From: Moraxella oculi
Lineage (GTDB): Bacteria > Pseudomonadota > Gammaproteobacteria > Pseudomonadales > Moraxellaceae
Assembly (NCBI RefSeq): GCF_023336735.1
Contig: NZ_JAMBAQ010000001.1
Coordinates: 202,971-266,970 of the forward strand
Length of the DNA stretch: 64,000 nt
Direction of reading: 5' to 3'
Shown here: in pieces, positions 39,923 through 49,443 of the stretch
Layout of the letters: each line of letters starts with the position of its first letter
How positions within the stretch are numbered: the first letter of the stretch is position 1
Program-made: the position numbers and the translations under genes
Notes under the pieces: model-generated
Database searches by the model: none
What the model was told of the DNA's origin: nothing
Seen by the model: only the letters and a program-made list of their open reading frames with translations

Positions 39923-41308
39923 ATGCAGCTAAACACAACAGAATCACTTAGCTCCAAACACCATCGTATTCTAATCATCACAGCACTTTGCCTGACAATG
40001 GCATTTATTGATTTTATCTTATTCGTCTATTTGGCCGATTTGCTTGCGGTGGTTTTTTTTGGTCCTCAATCTGATGTTTGGTTGCAATACCTACAAACTT
40101 TCTTATTGCTGGCGGTGGGCTATTTAGCAAGACCGCTTGGCGGCTTATTGTTTGGCAAGTATGGCGATACTTACGGCAGAAAACCTGCATTCATGCTTAG
40201 CATGCTTGGTACGATGATATTTACTTTTATCATTGCCCTATTGCCCACCTATCAGCACATTGGCATCATCGCCCCAATGTTACTCATCATCGCCAGAATT
40301 GGGCAAGGCATTGCCATCGGTGGAGCATTGCCGTCAGCATGGACTTTTGTTGTTGAGCATTTACCAGTCAAAAACATTGGTTTGGGTTGTGGTATCATCT
40401 GTGCTATTGGAGCATTGTCTTATTTGGCAGTGGTCAGTGCCATCAGCTTTCTACAAGACACCCTTACCCCCTCACAAATACTCAATCACGGCTGGCGAAT
40501 CCTGTTCATTTTTAGTGGCGGTTTAGGTCTCATCTCATCATACTTACTCAAGCATCTGTCAGAAACCCCCATTTTTGATAACATGACCAACTCCAGCACT
40601 CACTTAGATTCTTATGTTGATATCGTCAGTCTTGAGGAGCAGCACAACCCGACACCTGCCTACACACCACCAGCACAAGTATCTTTCCGCCCAATAGGAT
40701 TATTGAACATTGTTCAATCAGTCATCAAACATCACACCTTCGCATTCATCGTGTCATTCATCATATCTCTCATCATCGCCAGCCTGTCAATGTACATGCC
40801 CATACTCATGACTCCGATTTTGGCAGAAAATCATCTGTTATCTTATGAGTATCTATATTTTGGCAGTGTGATTGGCTTGATATTTTTGGCGTTTGGGTCG
40901 GTGTTATTTGGTTATTTGACGGATCGGTTTGGTGCAGGTCAAGTGCTGGCATTTGGTGGCATGTTTTTAATTTTGCAAGTCGCTGTATTTTTCCATTATC
41001 TACAAAATGGCGGTGAACTCATCTTAATTTGCTTTGCTCTACTTGGACTATCAAACGGTCTGATTGGCACTCTGCCTTCGGTAATGACTCGTTTGTTTCC
41101 TGCCAAAGTGCGAATGACAGGCATTGGCATCAGCTATAACATTGCTCATACCATGATTGGTGGTATCTTGCCATTTTTATTGGGCTATGCCAGCTTTTAT
41201 TTTTCATTAGTACCCGCCTTATATTTGGCGATGGTTGGCGTCATGGCGATTTTTTTAAGTTTTTTTGTGTATTATATGCCACGCTCTAAAAGAGATTTAA
41301 ACAGATGA
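39923..41308 (+). CDS. MFS transporter, metabolite:H+ symporter (ProP-like) type
   Basis: A 461-residue protein with 12 predicted membrane helices. The MFS loop 2-3 motif is GGLLFGKYGDTYGRKPAF and its half-repeat is FGYLTDRFGAGQ. The subfamily (MHS) moves osmolytes or organic acids such as proline/betaine, citrate, or ketoglutarate. The central loop (residues 215-255) is longer and polar. Substrate not determinable. Single gene. Confidence 0.8.
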   Translation: MQLNTTESLSSKHHRILIITALCLTMAFIDFILFVYLADLLAVVFFGPQSDVWLQYLQTFLLLAVGYLARPLGGLLFGKYGDTYGRKPAFMLSMLGTMIFTFIIALLPTYQHIGIIAPMLLIIARIGQGIAIGGALPSAWTFVVEHLPVKNIGLGCGIICAIGALSYLAVVSAISFLQDTLTPSQILNHGWRILFIFSGGLGLISSYLLKHLSETPIFDNMTNSSTHLDSYVDIVSLEEQHNPTPAYTPPAQVSFRPIGLLNIVQSVIKHHTFAFIVSFIISLIIASLSMYMPILMTPILAENHLLSYEYLYFGSVIGLIFLAFGSVLFGYLTDRFGAGQVLAFGGMFLILQVAVFFHYLQNGGELILICFALLGLSNGLIGTLPSVMTRLFPAKVRMTGIGISYNIAHTMIGGILPFLLGYASFYFSLVPALYLAMVGVMAIFLSFFVYYMPRSKRDLNR

Positions 41309-41310
41309 TA

Positions 41311-41342
41311 AAAAAGACCCAAGTCATCAAGGGTCTTTTTTT
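41311..41342. terminator. Bidirectional terminator between the MFS gene and rpiA
   Basis: AAAAAGACCC and GGGTCTTTTT, with a 10-nt loop and further T residues. It lies 2 bases after the MFS stop and 16 bases beyond the rpiA stop. Confidence 0.85.
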
Positions 41343-41357
41343 ACCAACGACTGGCAG

Positions 41358-42023
41358 TTAAAATTCTTTTGTTTCCACGCCGATGTCGCTTGCTTTTAGC
41401 ATGATGGTTGCCGATTGATGGGCAAAAATACCATTACAAACCACGCCTACGATGTTATTAAGCTTTTCTTCCAAATCTTTTGGATTGTCAATATCCAAAT
41501 CATAAGTATCAAGAATGACATTGCCATAATCAGTTATAAAGCCTTCACGATACACAGGCTCACCACCAAGTTTGACCAACTCGCGAGCCACATAAGAGCG
41601 AGCCTGCGGTAGTACTTCAATCGCCACAGGAAACTTACCCAATTTGCTCACGACTTTTGAGTCATCAACCATACAAATAAAGGATTTGGAAGCGGCCGCC
41701 ACAATCTTTTCACGAGTCAATGCACCGCCGCCACCCTTAATCATATTACCCAAGCCGTCAATCTCATCTGCCCCATCTATATACAAATCCAACTCACCGA
41801 CCGCATTCAAATCATAAATTTCAATGCCAAGTGCGCGTAACTTGTCTTCGGTAACTTTTGAGGACGATACCGCCCCTTTTAGATTGACCGATGCTAACAA
41901 CTCAATTAGGCAATTTACCGTACTGCCTGTACCAACACCCAAAATCATGCCGTCTTCAACATATGTTAAGGCGGATTTGGCAGCGGCTTGTTTTTGTGCA
42001 AGTTTTGGATCGATGATTGTCAT
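41358..42023 (-). CDS. rpiA: Ribose-5-phosphate isomerase A
   Basis: Interconverts ribose-5-phosphate and ribulose-5-phosphate in the pentose phosphate pathway. 221 residues, normal for RpiA. Motifs: [58 protein letters not shown]. Single gene, with the SRP RNA gene upstream on the same strand. Confidence 0.97.
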   Translation of the reverse strand: MTIIDPKLAQKQAAAKSALTYVEDGMILGVGTGSTVNCLIELLASVNLKGAVSSSKVTEDKLRALGIEIYDLNAVGELDLYIDGADEIDGLGNMIKGGGGALTREKIVAAASKSFICMVDDSKVVSKLGKFPVAIEVLPQARSYVARELVKLGGEPVYREGFITDYGNVILDTYDLDIDNPKDLEEKLNNIVGVVCNGIFAHQSATIMLKASDIGVETKEF

Positions 42024-42171
42024 GACTCACCCTTTGATAAAAATTTGACAACACTCATCAAGTTGATGGCTATACCAAACCTGCATCATCGCATTTTTTC
42101 ATGTCAATTCATGGCCTAAACACCAAATTAAAATACGCATCAAGTCAGGTTTGTATTTTTTAATAGACAAA

Positions 42172-42283
<112 letters not shown>

Positions 42284-42288
42284 ACTGT

Positions 42289-42316
42289 ATTATACTTAAA
42301 TATTTAAAATATGCAA
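42289..42316 (-). promoter_or_regulatory. Promoter of the SRP RNA gene
   Basis: Minus strand TTGCAT (42311-42316), a 16-base spacer, and a perfect TATAAT (42289-42294). The predicted start falls near 42282. Confidence 0.7.
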
Positions 42317-42340
42317 GAGTTTTTGACAGATTTTTCACCT

Positions 42341-42847
42341 CTAAGGTTGATTTGGAATGAAATGCGTGATTTGTTTTGCTAGACCATCGCTGATAAAGGG
42401 CAATTCAAAGACACGGCATTCGGCAAGTTCAAAAAATGCAGGTGGCAATCCATCAATCATCGATGCCATACGAGCAACGATTGGCATGTGGCACACCACA
42501 ATTACCGTCAAAGATTCTGTCTGTTCGTTAAATTCAGGACTGATGGCATTGTCAATCTCACGCATGCCCACCCTAGGATCATCATCAGGCGTAATGCCAT
42601 TTAGCACCATCAGCTTAGGAGATTGACCAACATCATTGAGTTTTTCAAAGATGATGTTGGCGGTCTGCTTGGCACGATGATAAGGACTGGTGATGATGAC
42701 ATCAACCGAATCCAACTTGGTCAATTCAGCCAAAAAGTCTGCTGTCTGTTTCGCTTGGATTTTACCGAAGTGCGTCAAATTTCGCCCTGCATCATCCTCA
42801 CAATAAGGCCCTGCTTGTCCATGTCTTACCAAAATAAGCTTCATCAT
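42341..42847 (-). CDS. sixA: Phosphohistidine phosphatase SixA-like
   Basis: A 168-residue protein of the histidine phosphatase superfamily. The catalytic RHG is in LILVRHGQAGPY, and the second His is in VVCHMPIVA. In E. coli, SixA removes phosphate from histidines of phosphotransfer proteins. Start at 42847, giving an ATGA overlap with the upstream gpsA stop, so it is translationally coupled to gpsA. Confidence 0.85.
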   Translation of the reverse strand: MMKLILVRHGQAGPYCEDDAGRNLTHFGKIQAKQTADFLAELTKLDSVDVIITSPYHRAKQTANIIFEKLNDVGQSPKLMVLNGITPDDDPRVGMREIDNAISPEFNEQTESLTVIVVCHMPIVARMASMIDGLPPAFFELAECRVFELPFISDGLAKQITHFIPNQP

Positions 42848-44157
42848 AAATCCTGTCCATCAGTTGGTTTTGGTTTGGCTTTTTTACTTGCTTGTAACGC
42901 CTTATCAAATTCTTGGCTTAGCCAAATATTGCTTTCATCATGCGGCATGACAAATTCCACATCACTGCGAAATCCCTTTTCCATCAGATTCAATGCCACG
43001 CCCAGCGGTGATTTATCTTCATATAAAATGGCATGTAGTGCATGAGTGATGGGCATGTATATGCCAAGTGCTTGGGCTCGTTCATGGACTTGTAAAATGG
43101 TATTGACCCCTTCTGCAGTTTGCCCAAGTTTTTTAATGGCACCATCAAGACTCATGCCTTTGCCCAGCATGTTGCCAATGCGGTAGTTGCGACTAAGTAC
43201 AGAATTACAAGTGGCGTATAAATCCCCCACGCCAGACAAGCCCAAGAAAGTCAGGGGATTAGCCCCCACAGCCACGCCAAATCGACTCATCTCCGCCAAG
43301 GCACGAGTTAAGAGCATGGCTTTGGTATTATCACCCACATCATACGCAGCCACCATACCGATGGCAATGGCATAGATATTTTTTAAAGTACCACCAAGCT
43401 CCACACCCTTGACATCATCAGACGCAAACACCCGAAAAAAAGCACTGTGCAAGGCTTCTTGGACGGCCGTGCGCAGCGGCTCAGATGGTGATGCAATGAC
43501 GGTGGCAGATGGCATATTATCCATGATTTCTATCGCCAAATTTGGACCACTCATCACACCAAAATTCACTTGTGGCAACACCTCTTTGATGATATCACTC
43601 ATCATCGCAAAAGTGTCTTTTTCCATGCCCTTAGTCAACGATACCACCGCTTGATGGGTGATGTAAGGCTTGATTTGCGTTAGCATTTCACGAAATGCCG
43701 AACTGGGCACTGCCACAAAAATGATGTCCTTGCCCTGAACGGCAGACTCCAAATCATGGCTGAATTTAAGCTCTTCTGCCAGCTTATGATTTGGCAAATA
43801 TTTTTTATTGATTTTGGTTTTTTTCATCGCCTTGACGGCGGATTTATTTCGCACCCATAAAGTAGCATCACAACCATTTTTGGCAGCCATGTTTGCCATC
43901 GCTGTGCCAAAGCTACCACCACCAATAAAGACCAATTTTAAGGGCGTTTCATTTGACTTTTCTGCCACCGTAACACCCAGTAATTCTGGCGTAACCTTCT
44001 TCTTTCTTAGCCCCGCCAATCGAACAATGTTTGAAAAGATGGAGTTACTTTCTATGCCAGCACCCTTAATAGCATGTACCGCATCATCAAAGCCATCACT
44101 GGCCACATCAACAATTTTTTTAACTTGGGCTTTTTTAATTGGCTTGGTTAATTTCAT
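42844..44157 (-). CDS. gpsA: Glycerol-3-phosphate dehydrogenase [NAD(P)+]
   Basis: Makes sn-glycerol-3-phosphate from dihydroxyacetone phosphate for phospholipid synthesis. The Rossmann motif is VFIGGGSFGTAMANMAAKNG, and the catalytic region is GVELGGTLKNIYAIAIGM with TAEGVNT later. At 437 residues it is about 100 longer than the usual 335-340. About 70 residues are an N-terminal extension (basic, KPIKKAQVKKIVDVASDGFDD) and about 25 are a Lys-rich C-terminal tail. The start is preceded by AAGG. Coupled with sixA by ATGA. Confidence 0.95.
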   Translation of the reverse strand: MKLTKPIKKAQVKKIVDVASDGFDDAVHAIKGAGIESNSIFSNIVRLAGLRKKKVTPELLGVTVAEKSNETPLKLVFIGGGSFGTAMANMAAKNGCDATLWVRNKSAVKAMKKTKINKKYLPNHKLAEELKFSHDLESAVQGKDIIFVAVPSSAFREMLTQIKPYITHQAVVSLTKGMEKDTFAMMSDIIKEVLPQVNFGVMSGPNLAIEIMDNMPSATVIASPSEPLRTAVQEALHSAFFRVFASDDVKGVELGGTLKNIYAIAIGMVAAYDVGDNTKAMLLTRALAEMSRFGVAVGANPLTFLGLSGVGDLYATCNSVLSRNYRIGNMLGKGMSLDGAIKKLGQTAEGVNTILQVHERAQALGIYMPITHALHAILYEDKSPLGVALNLMEKGFRSDVEFVMPHDESNIWLSQEFDKALQASKKAKPKPTDGQDL

Positions 44158-44209
44158 AAATGAGCCTTTTTGGTTAATTTTGAATGGTTAAAGATGGTAA
44201 TCGTTTCAA

Positions 44210-44785
44210 TCAGTAGCGATATTCAACAAATTCGCTCAAATCCAGCACATCACGGCAAGGCATCTGAATGTTACTTGACCCCACATACACAAAGCCACAA
44301 ATGATGTCTTGATCAGCCGTCCGAAAGTACGCTTTAACTTCTGGGGCGTTGCATAATTTTCCCGTACGCCACACCGTGCGATAGCCCATCGACTCCAAAG
44401 AAAGCAGCAGATTTTGAGCAGCCGCACCCATACTCAGCAATTGCTCAAAAGACGGCACTTTCTCATGTTCTTTTATCTGTGCGATGAGTGTGATGATCAT
44501 TGGTGCTCTTAGGGGCATGTTAAGCAGTTTTTGACAAGCGGCATCACTTAATGACCCATCAGTTGCCGCCTGTTCCGCCCTTAATAACACCTGACCAAAA
44601 TCAACCAGTGCGTCATCACGCAACACAATGAATCGCCATGGTCTTAGACGCTTATGGTCTGGGGCAGTCATGGCGGCTGTCAAAGCAGTGTTAAGTTCTT
44701 CCTCTGTCGGCATTGGCAAATCCAGCTTGGCGATGCTGCGACGAGTGTGCATGATGTCAATAACACGATTGTTAGAAATGTTCAT
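44210..44785 (-). CDS. Nitroreductase family protein, YdjA-like
   Basis: A 191-residue FMN-dependent oxidoreductase. Signature: HTRRSIAKLDLPMPTEEEL, APDHKRLRPWRFIV, and MGAAAQNLLLSLESMGY. The ATG at 44785 is chosen because AAGGAT lies seven bases before it; the longer frame to 44809 would overlap zapE. It follows zapE on the same strand with a 13-base gap and is likely co-transcribed. The natural substrate is unknown. Confidence 0.85.
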   Translation of the reverse strand: MNISNNRVIDIMHTRRSIAKLDLPMPTEEELNTALTAAMTAPDHKRLRPWRFIVLRDDALVDFGQVLLRAEQAATDGSLSDAACQKLLNMPLRAPMIITLIAQIKEHEKVPSFEQLLSMGAAAQNLLLSLESMGYRTVWRTGKLCNAPEVKAYFRTADQDIICGFVYVGSSNIQMPCRDVLDLSEFVEYRY

Positions 44786-44798
44786 GTCGTTATCCTTA

Positions 44799-45899
44799 CT
44801 ATGCCACACGATGCTCTTGTGCCAGATAATCCTCCGACTGCATCTCTAATAATCTTGAACGGGTTCGCTCAATCTCAAAAGCCAGCTTTTCGCCTTGATA
44901 CAAATCCAAAATTGATTGTTCAGCACGCACCAACAGTTTCACACGGCGATCATAAAACTCATCTACCAAATAAATGAATCGCCGTACAGGATCCATCAGT
45001 GTGTCGGTCAAAGCAGGCACATTATCAACCATCACCGTGTCAAAATCGTTGGCAATTTCAATAAAATCCGCCGCCGAACGCGGCTGCATACATAAAGCAC
45101 GAAAATCAGCCAACAGCATGGTTTCTGTACGCTTAATGATGTCAATTTGACGACCACCAACACAAATCGGTGCACTCATGACCGCTTGACCTGCCGACAA
45201 AGCATCAAAACGCTCAAAAAGCCAGTCAGCCGTCTCATCTGATAGTGGGTGGCTATACAGTCTGGCTTGTTTTAATAAACGCAATCGATAATCCACGCCA
45301 ATGTCAATATTCATGACGACCGTATGTTTTTCAACTTGGGCAATCGCAGGCAAAAAACGGTTACGGTGAATGCCGTTTTTATACAGTCCTGCTGGCTCAA
45401 TATTTGAAGTAGCCACAAGCGTGATGCCACGAGCAAACAGCATGGTAAATAAATCACCCAAAATCATTGCGTCTGACACATTGGACACAAAAAACTCATC
45501 AAAACAAATGACGACCGCTTCATCATGAATGATGTCAGCCACTTTTTGTAAGGGGTCGGATTGTCCTTGTAATTTTACCAGTTCAGAATGTACTCGTTGC
45601 ATGAAATGATGAAAATGCATGCGCATTTTACGCTCAATGGGCAAACTTTCATAAAACATATCCATCATCCAAGTCTTACCACGACCGACACCACCCCACA
45701 TATACAATCCTTTTGGTGGTACTGGCTTAGACTTGAATAAGCTGGCAAAAAACCCACGCTTGGTGTCGCCGTCCATCTTGATGATCTGATGATACAGCTC
45801 ATCTAAATAACCCATTGCTTGTCGCTGTATGGGATCTTCGCTAAAATTACCTGTCGCTAACGCTGCTTGATAGCGTTCAAGAGGGGTTTGATGAGTCAT
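44799..45899 (-). CDS. zapE: Cell division ATPase ZapE (AFG1 family)
   Basis: An AAA+-like P-loop ATPase of 366 residues. Walker A is MWGGVGRGKTWMMD, Walker B is VICFDEFFVSN, and the sensor region LVATSNIEPAGLY follows. ZapE associates with FtsZ at the constricting septum in E. coli; the family is also called AFG1/LACE1. First gene of a pair with the nitroreductase. Confidence 0.93.
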   Translation of the reverse strand: MTHQTPLERYQAALATGNFSEDPIQRQAMGYLDELYHQIIKMDGDTKRGFFASLFKSKPVPPKGLYMWGGVGRGKTWMMDMFYESLPIERKMRMHFHHFMQRVHSELVKLQGQSDPLQKVADIIHDEAVVICFDEFFVSNVSDAMILGDLFTMLFARGITLVATSNIEPAGLYKNGIHRNRFLPAIAQVEKHTVVMNIDIGVDYRLRLLKQARLYSHPLSDETADWLFERFDALSAGQAVMSAPICVGGRQIDIIKRTETMLLADFRALCMQPRSAADFIEIANDFDTVMVDNVPALTDTLMDPVRRFIYLVDEFYDRRVKLLVRAEQSILDLYQGEKLAFEIERTRSRLLEMQSEDYLAQEHRVA

Positions 45900-45956
45900 G
45901 ATTATCCTTAAAAATGATGAAAACTACCACGCACAGAGTGATGGTCAGGCATGAAA

Positions 45957-46598
45957 CTAAATCGTATTGGCAATCAATGCTTGTTTTAGCTGCGTCAATT
46001 TACCATGGAACAGATGACCAGCACCTGTGATGACAGTCTGCTTAAAGGCTCGTTCGTTGGCGAACCGATCAAGCAAGCTGGGCGAAACCAGCTCATCTTG
46101 ATCGCCATATATCACAAAAGCACTGTTCGCCTTTAACCGCAATTCACTGGCATCATTACGCACAATTGATGGAGCGATTAATGCCAAATTCACCAAATCA
46201 AGCCCAAAAAACTCTCCGCCACACTCATGATGACTGGCGATCAAGTCCGCCACACGACAAGCCACGAAACCACCAAATGAAAACCCACCCAACCAAAGCC
46301 TGTTGGCAGTGGTTTTCTTCATTGCCCATCTAAGCACAGTCAATGCGTCATCAAACTCGCCATCACCATACTCACAAACACCTGATGACCGACCCACACC
46401 ACGATAGTTAAAACGCACAACATCCATACCAGCATCTCGGCAAAAACGATACATGGTACTGACGACTTTATTATTCATTGTTCCACCATCTAAGGGATTG
46501 GGGTGGCAAATGAGTGCCAGTGTATCGCCATCTTGCCAAATCGCATCTACTTCAAGCACGCCCTGAGGCGATTCAATCAAAATACTGTCGTTATTCAT
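45957..46598 (-). CDS. Alpha/beta hydrolase (COG2945-type)
   Basis: A 213-residue small hydrolase. Oxyanion-loop segment CHPNPLDGGTMNNKVV, nucleophile elbow GGFSFGGFVA, acidic residue region IYGDQDELVSP, and catalytic His in GAGHLFHGKL. The substrate is unknown; many members are putative esterases. It has its own extended -10 promoter. Confidence 0.82.
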   Translation of the reverse strand: MNNDSILIESPQGVLEVDAIWQDGDTLALICHPNPLDGGTMNNKVVSTMYRFCRDAGMDVVRFNYRGVGRSSGVCEYGDGEFDDALTVLRWAMKKTTANRLWLGGFSFGGFVACRVADLIASHHECGGEFFGLDLVNLALIAPSIVRNDASELRLKANSAFVIYGDQDELVSPSLLDRFANERAFKQTVITGAGHLFHGKLTQLKQALIANTI

Positions 46599-46625
46599 AA
46601 GGTCAATATTGATGTAAATGTTACT

Positions 46626-46634
46626 ATTATAGCA
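46626..46634 (-). promoter_or_regulatory. Extended -10 promoter of the hydrolase gene
   Basis: Minus strand TGCTATAAT is a perfect extended -10, 28 bases upstream of the ATG. Confidence 0.6.
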
Positions 46635-46855
46635 TATTTTATTGGTATTTTTGATGATGGATTTTGACGAACTGCTTTGACGCCAATGACATTGATTTGT
46701 TTGAAATTTTTTATCTATTGATTACAACCGCACCCACTCCAACCAGCTAAGCGAATTTTTCATCAGTCTGGCAGATGTGCTATTGATGATCGATGGCGTG
46801 TGTGTATTTTTGAGAGTTGGGAGTTTTATGGTTTGTTGGTTTTTGGTGAATTTAT
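46635..46855. other. Intergenic region
   Basis: Divergent spacer between the hydrolase and the unknown gene at 46914. No frame, repeat or RNA gene recognised. Confidence 0.4.
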
Positions 46856-46885
46856 TTGCCTAGAAATGATCAAATTTGCTACAAT
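46856..46885 (+). promoter_or_regulatory. Promoter of the unknown gene at 46914
   Basis: TTGCCT, an 18-base spacer, TACAAT with a TGC extended -10. It overlaps upstream in-frame ATGs (46866, 46884), so these are not starts. Confidence 0.5.
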
Positions 46886-46913
46886 GCTAAAAAATTTTTG
46901 GACATCAATTCTT

Positions 46914-47687
46914 ATGGATCATCACAGTCATACAACCACCGACAAGCCCCAAGGACTTTTAGAACAGTTCGCCCAGATCAGCGGATTGGATAACGACCGC
47001 CTGCTTGAAGATTTATTTTTTAATTGGCAACAGACACTTGGCAACCTAAAACACAGCTATGCCAGTGCGACCAGTCGCATTGTTGATGAGATCAGCCTAC
47101 CTGTGAGTCAAAAAATCATCAATGATGCCTTGGATACCTATGTGGTAAAAAATGTTGGTCTGTTGCATGATTTGCATTTGGAAATTGAAGACGGCTGGCT
47201 AAGACTGTACACCACTGTCAATATTCAAGGCATCTTTGCCAGCGTTGCCAGTAATTTTGAATTGGTGCATTTACAACTTGATCGCCATACCCAAAGATTG
47301 GTATTGCGTCAAATCAGTAATACTGATGTGCTAGAACTGCATACCAAATCTTGGTGGCAGGCGCCTTTGGCAAAATTTGCCTTGCGCAGTTATCACACAA
47401 TTTTTCGCAAAGATCCTTTACCAGTGATTTTAAGCATGATTAACATCAAAGGCGTGCCATTCACCGAACATAAGGGCAATGTCGTTTATCTTGAATTGGG
47501 ACGCTGGCTCGGTAGCGTTGATCTCATCATGAATGTCATTAAAAAAGTACAAATCAATCACGGCATTTTAGAAAAAGAACAACTCATTTTAAAAGCCGAA
47601 CCAAATTTTTCAGAAATATTAAGCTTTGGCGATCCGAACGCTCCTATCATCACCGACAAAGACAATCCCAAAGAAAGCCAAGAATGA
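46914..47687 (+). CDS. Hypothetical protein, 257 aa
   Basis: Not recognised. The start at ATG 46914 (MDHHSHTTTDKPQGLLEQF) is chosen because the promoter covers earlier ATGs. It is a soluble protein with no signal peptide or long hydrophobic helix. The central part (about 85-215) has alternating strands such as DGWLRLYTTVNIQGIFASVASNF and basic patches (RHTQRLVLRQISN), suggesting a beta-rich domain. The protein ends in an acidic tail. It has a clear promoter and terminator of its own, so it is probably a real gene. Confidence 0.6.
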   Translation: MDHHSHTTTDKPQGLLEQFAQISGLDNDRLLEDLFFNWQQTLGNLKHSYASATSRIVDEISLPVSQKIINDALDTYVVKNVGLLHDLHLEIEDGWLRLYTTVNIQGIFASVASNFELVHLQLDRHTQRLVLRQISNTDVLELHTKSWWQAPLAKFALRSYHTIFRKDPLPVILSMINIKGVPFTEHKGNVVYLELGRWLGSVDLIMNVIKKVQINHGILEKEQLILKAEPNFSEILSFGDPNAPIITDKDNPKESQE

Positions 47688-47688
47688 C

Positions 47689-47717
47689 AAATAAACCCCT
47701 AGATTAGGGGTTTATTT
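47689..47717. terminator. Bidirectional terminator
   Basis: AAATAAACCCCTA (47689-47701) pairs exactly with 47705-47717, with a 3-nt loop. It sits between the unknown gene (+) and cydC (-). Confidence 0.8.
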
Positions 47718-47736
47718 TGAGGTGATGTCAGCACAA

Positions 47737-49443
47737 TCACCCCAGTCTCAACACCTCAACTTCACGCATCTCCTCCCAAATCTGATGCGTGGATATGGCC
47801 AATACGCCGATATCGCCAGATTTTTGCATCTTCACCAACGAATCCCAGACGATTTGGCGTGTGGTGGCATCAAGCCCCGCAAATGGCTCATCCAGCAGCA
47901 GCACTTTTTTTGGAGAAAGCAGCAGGCGAGCAAGTGCCACTCGCCTACTTTGACCACCAGAAATTCCCATGCCATACTCACCAAGGGGTGTTTGTAAAGC
48001 TTGGGGTTGTTCTTTTGCCCATTCAGACAAATTGACCTTTTCAAGCACCGCCCATAATTCATCATCGGTAGCTGATGGCTTGCCAAGTCTTAGATTGTCA
48101 GCCAATGTTTGATCAAAAATATCAACATTTTGTCCTAAGAAGCCCAGTGATTTGCCAAAATCCACTTGCTCAATGTCAATGCCACACAATTCATCACAGC
48201 AGACCAAAATATCACCCTCAATGCGTGGCACCTCCCCTGCGATCGTTGATAGCAAGGTAGATTTACCCACCCCAGATGCACCAATGATGAGTGTGGGCTT
48301 GGTAGGGGTGAGATGAGCATTGATGCCCTCCACGCCAATGACAGCAGACGGCATCTTCACTGAAAGATTGCTCAATATGATGCTAGGAAGATAATCTATG
48401 GGCTGTTTGGTCATCGTTGAAGCGTCGCTCAACAGATCGTTAATGCGTTTTTTTGCATGAATGCTACGCCCATAAGCCAAAGGCTCAGCCACCAATACCG
48501 AAACAATCTCCATCAAGCCAAACATGCCAAGCGTCAAGGCCAGCACGATGGCAGGGTTTGGGGCGACATGAGTGTTTAGATTATCCATGCTAAATGGGAC
48601 GACCCCTTGTTCAAAAGCCCTCCCTGCAATCATTAACAACAAAACCATCGCCACTGCGACACATATTTGAATCAATGCTTGGGCATTACGCTTGTTTTTT
48701 AACACCTTCAGGGTCAATGCATGATACTCATCGTCATACGAATCAAGCTTGCGGACATGATCAGTCCATCTGCCCCAAGTCATTAATGAAGTCAATGCAG
48801 GCAATGTGTTTAACAGGCTGTTTTTACGCAATGCCACAAGCCTGCTTTCTTGACCTGCCAGACTCATGCCTTTATTTAGAACCATCATTGATATCATGAG
48901 TGACAAGACCATGAAAAACACCGCCATGATGGCATTTGGAAAAATGAGCAATACCATGAATGACAGCACCGCCACCGCCACCACTGCCACCACAAAAGGA
49001 GACACGACTCGCAATGGAAACTCATTCAATGTATCAATATCTCGCACCAGTCGCTGCATTGTCTCACTACTGCCCCCTTTTTGCACTCGTAACAAAAGCG
49101 GTAGGGTTGCCCAATGGGCAAAAAACTTGACTCGCAACTCTTTAAGAAGTCCAAATACCGCATGATGCGATACCATCAAATCCCCATAACGGGCAAAGGT
49201 TCGCACGATGGCAAAGCCACGAATGATGGCAGACGGCATCAAATAATTAAAAGCATGCGATCCCACCGCCAGCACCCCTGCCACGCCTGCCATCGTGATA
49301 AACCAACCTGCAAGCATGACCAGCCCCAGTACGGACAATACCGTAGCCACGCCTAATAGCCATGCAATGAGCCACAGAAACTTTTGACTAAGGAACAGCT
49401 CTCTTAGGCGAAACTGATGACTCATCTTGGTTTTGTTATCCAT
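47737..49443 (-). CDS. cydC: Glutathione/cysteine ABC exporter subunit CydC
   Basis: One half of the heterodimeric CydDC ABC transporter, required for cytochrome bd assembly and periplasmic thiol balance. A six-helix membrane domain occupies residues 15-320, and the ATPase domain has Walker A IIGASGVGKSTL, signature GISGGQSRRVALA and Walker B VLLLDEPFAGLD. The start is taken at ATG 49443, overlapping the cydD stop by 8 bases; the longer frame into cydD is not used. 568 residues. Confidence 0.93.
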   Translation of the reverse strand: MDNKTKMSHQFRLRELFLSQKFLWLIAWLLGVATVLSVLGLVMLAGWFITMAGVAGVLAVGSHAFNYLMPSAIIRGFAIVRTFARYGDLMVSHHAVFGLLKELRVKFFAHWATLPLLLRVQKGGSSETMQRLVRDIDTLNEFPLRVVSPFVVAVVAVAVLSFMVLLIFPNAIMAVFFMVLSLMISMMVLNKGMSLAGQESRLVALRKNSLLNTLPALTSLMTWGRWTDHVRKLDSYDDEYHALTLKVLKNKRNAQALIQICVAVAMVLLLMIAGRAFEQGVVPFSMDNLNTHVAPNPAIVLALTLGMFGLMEIVSVLVAEPLAYGRSIHAKKRINDLLSDASTMTKQPIDYLPSIILSNLSVKMPSAVIGVEGINAHLTPTKPTLIIGASGVGKSTLLSTIAGEVPRIEGDILVCCDELCGIDIEQVDFGKSLGFLGQNVDIFDQTLADNLRLGKPSATDDELWAVLEKVNLSEWAKEQPQALQTPLGEYGMGISGGQSRRVALARLLLSPKKVLLLDEPFAGLDATTRQIVWDSLVKMQKSGDIGVLAISTHQIWEEMREVEVLRLG

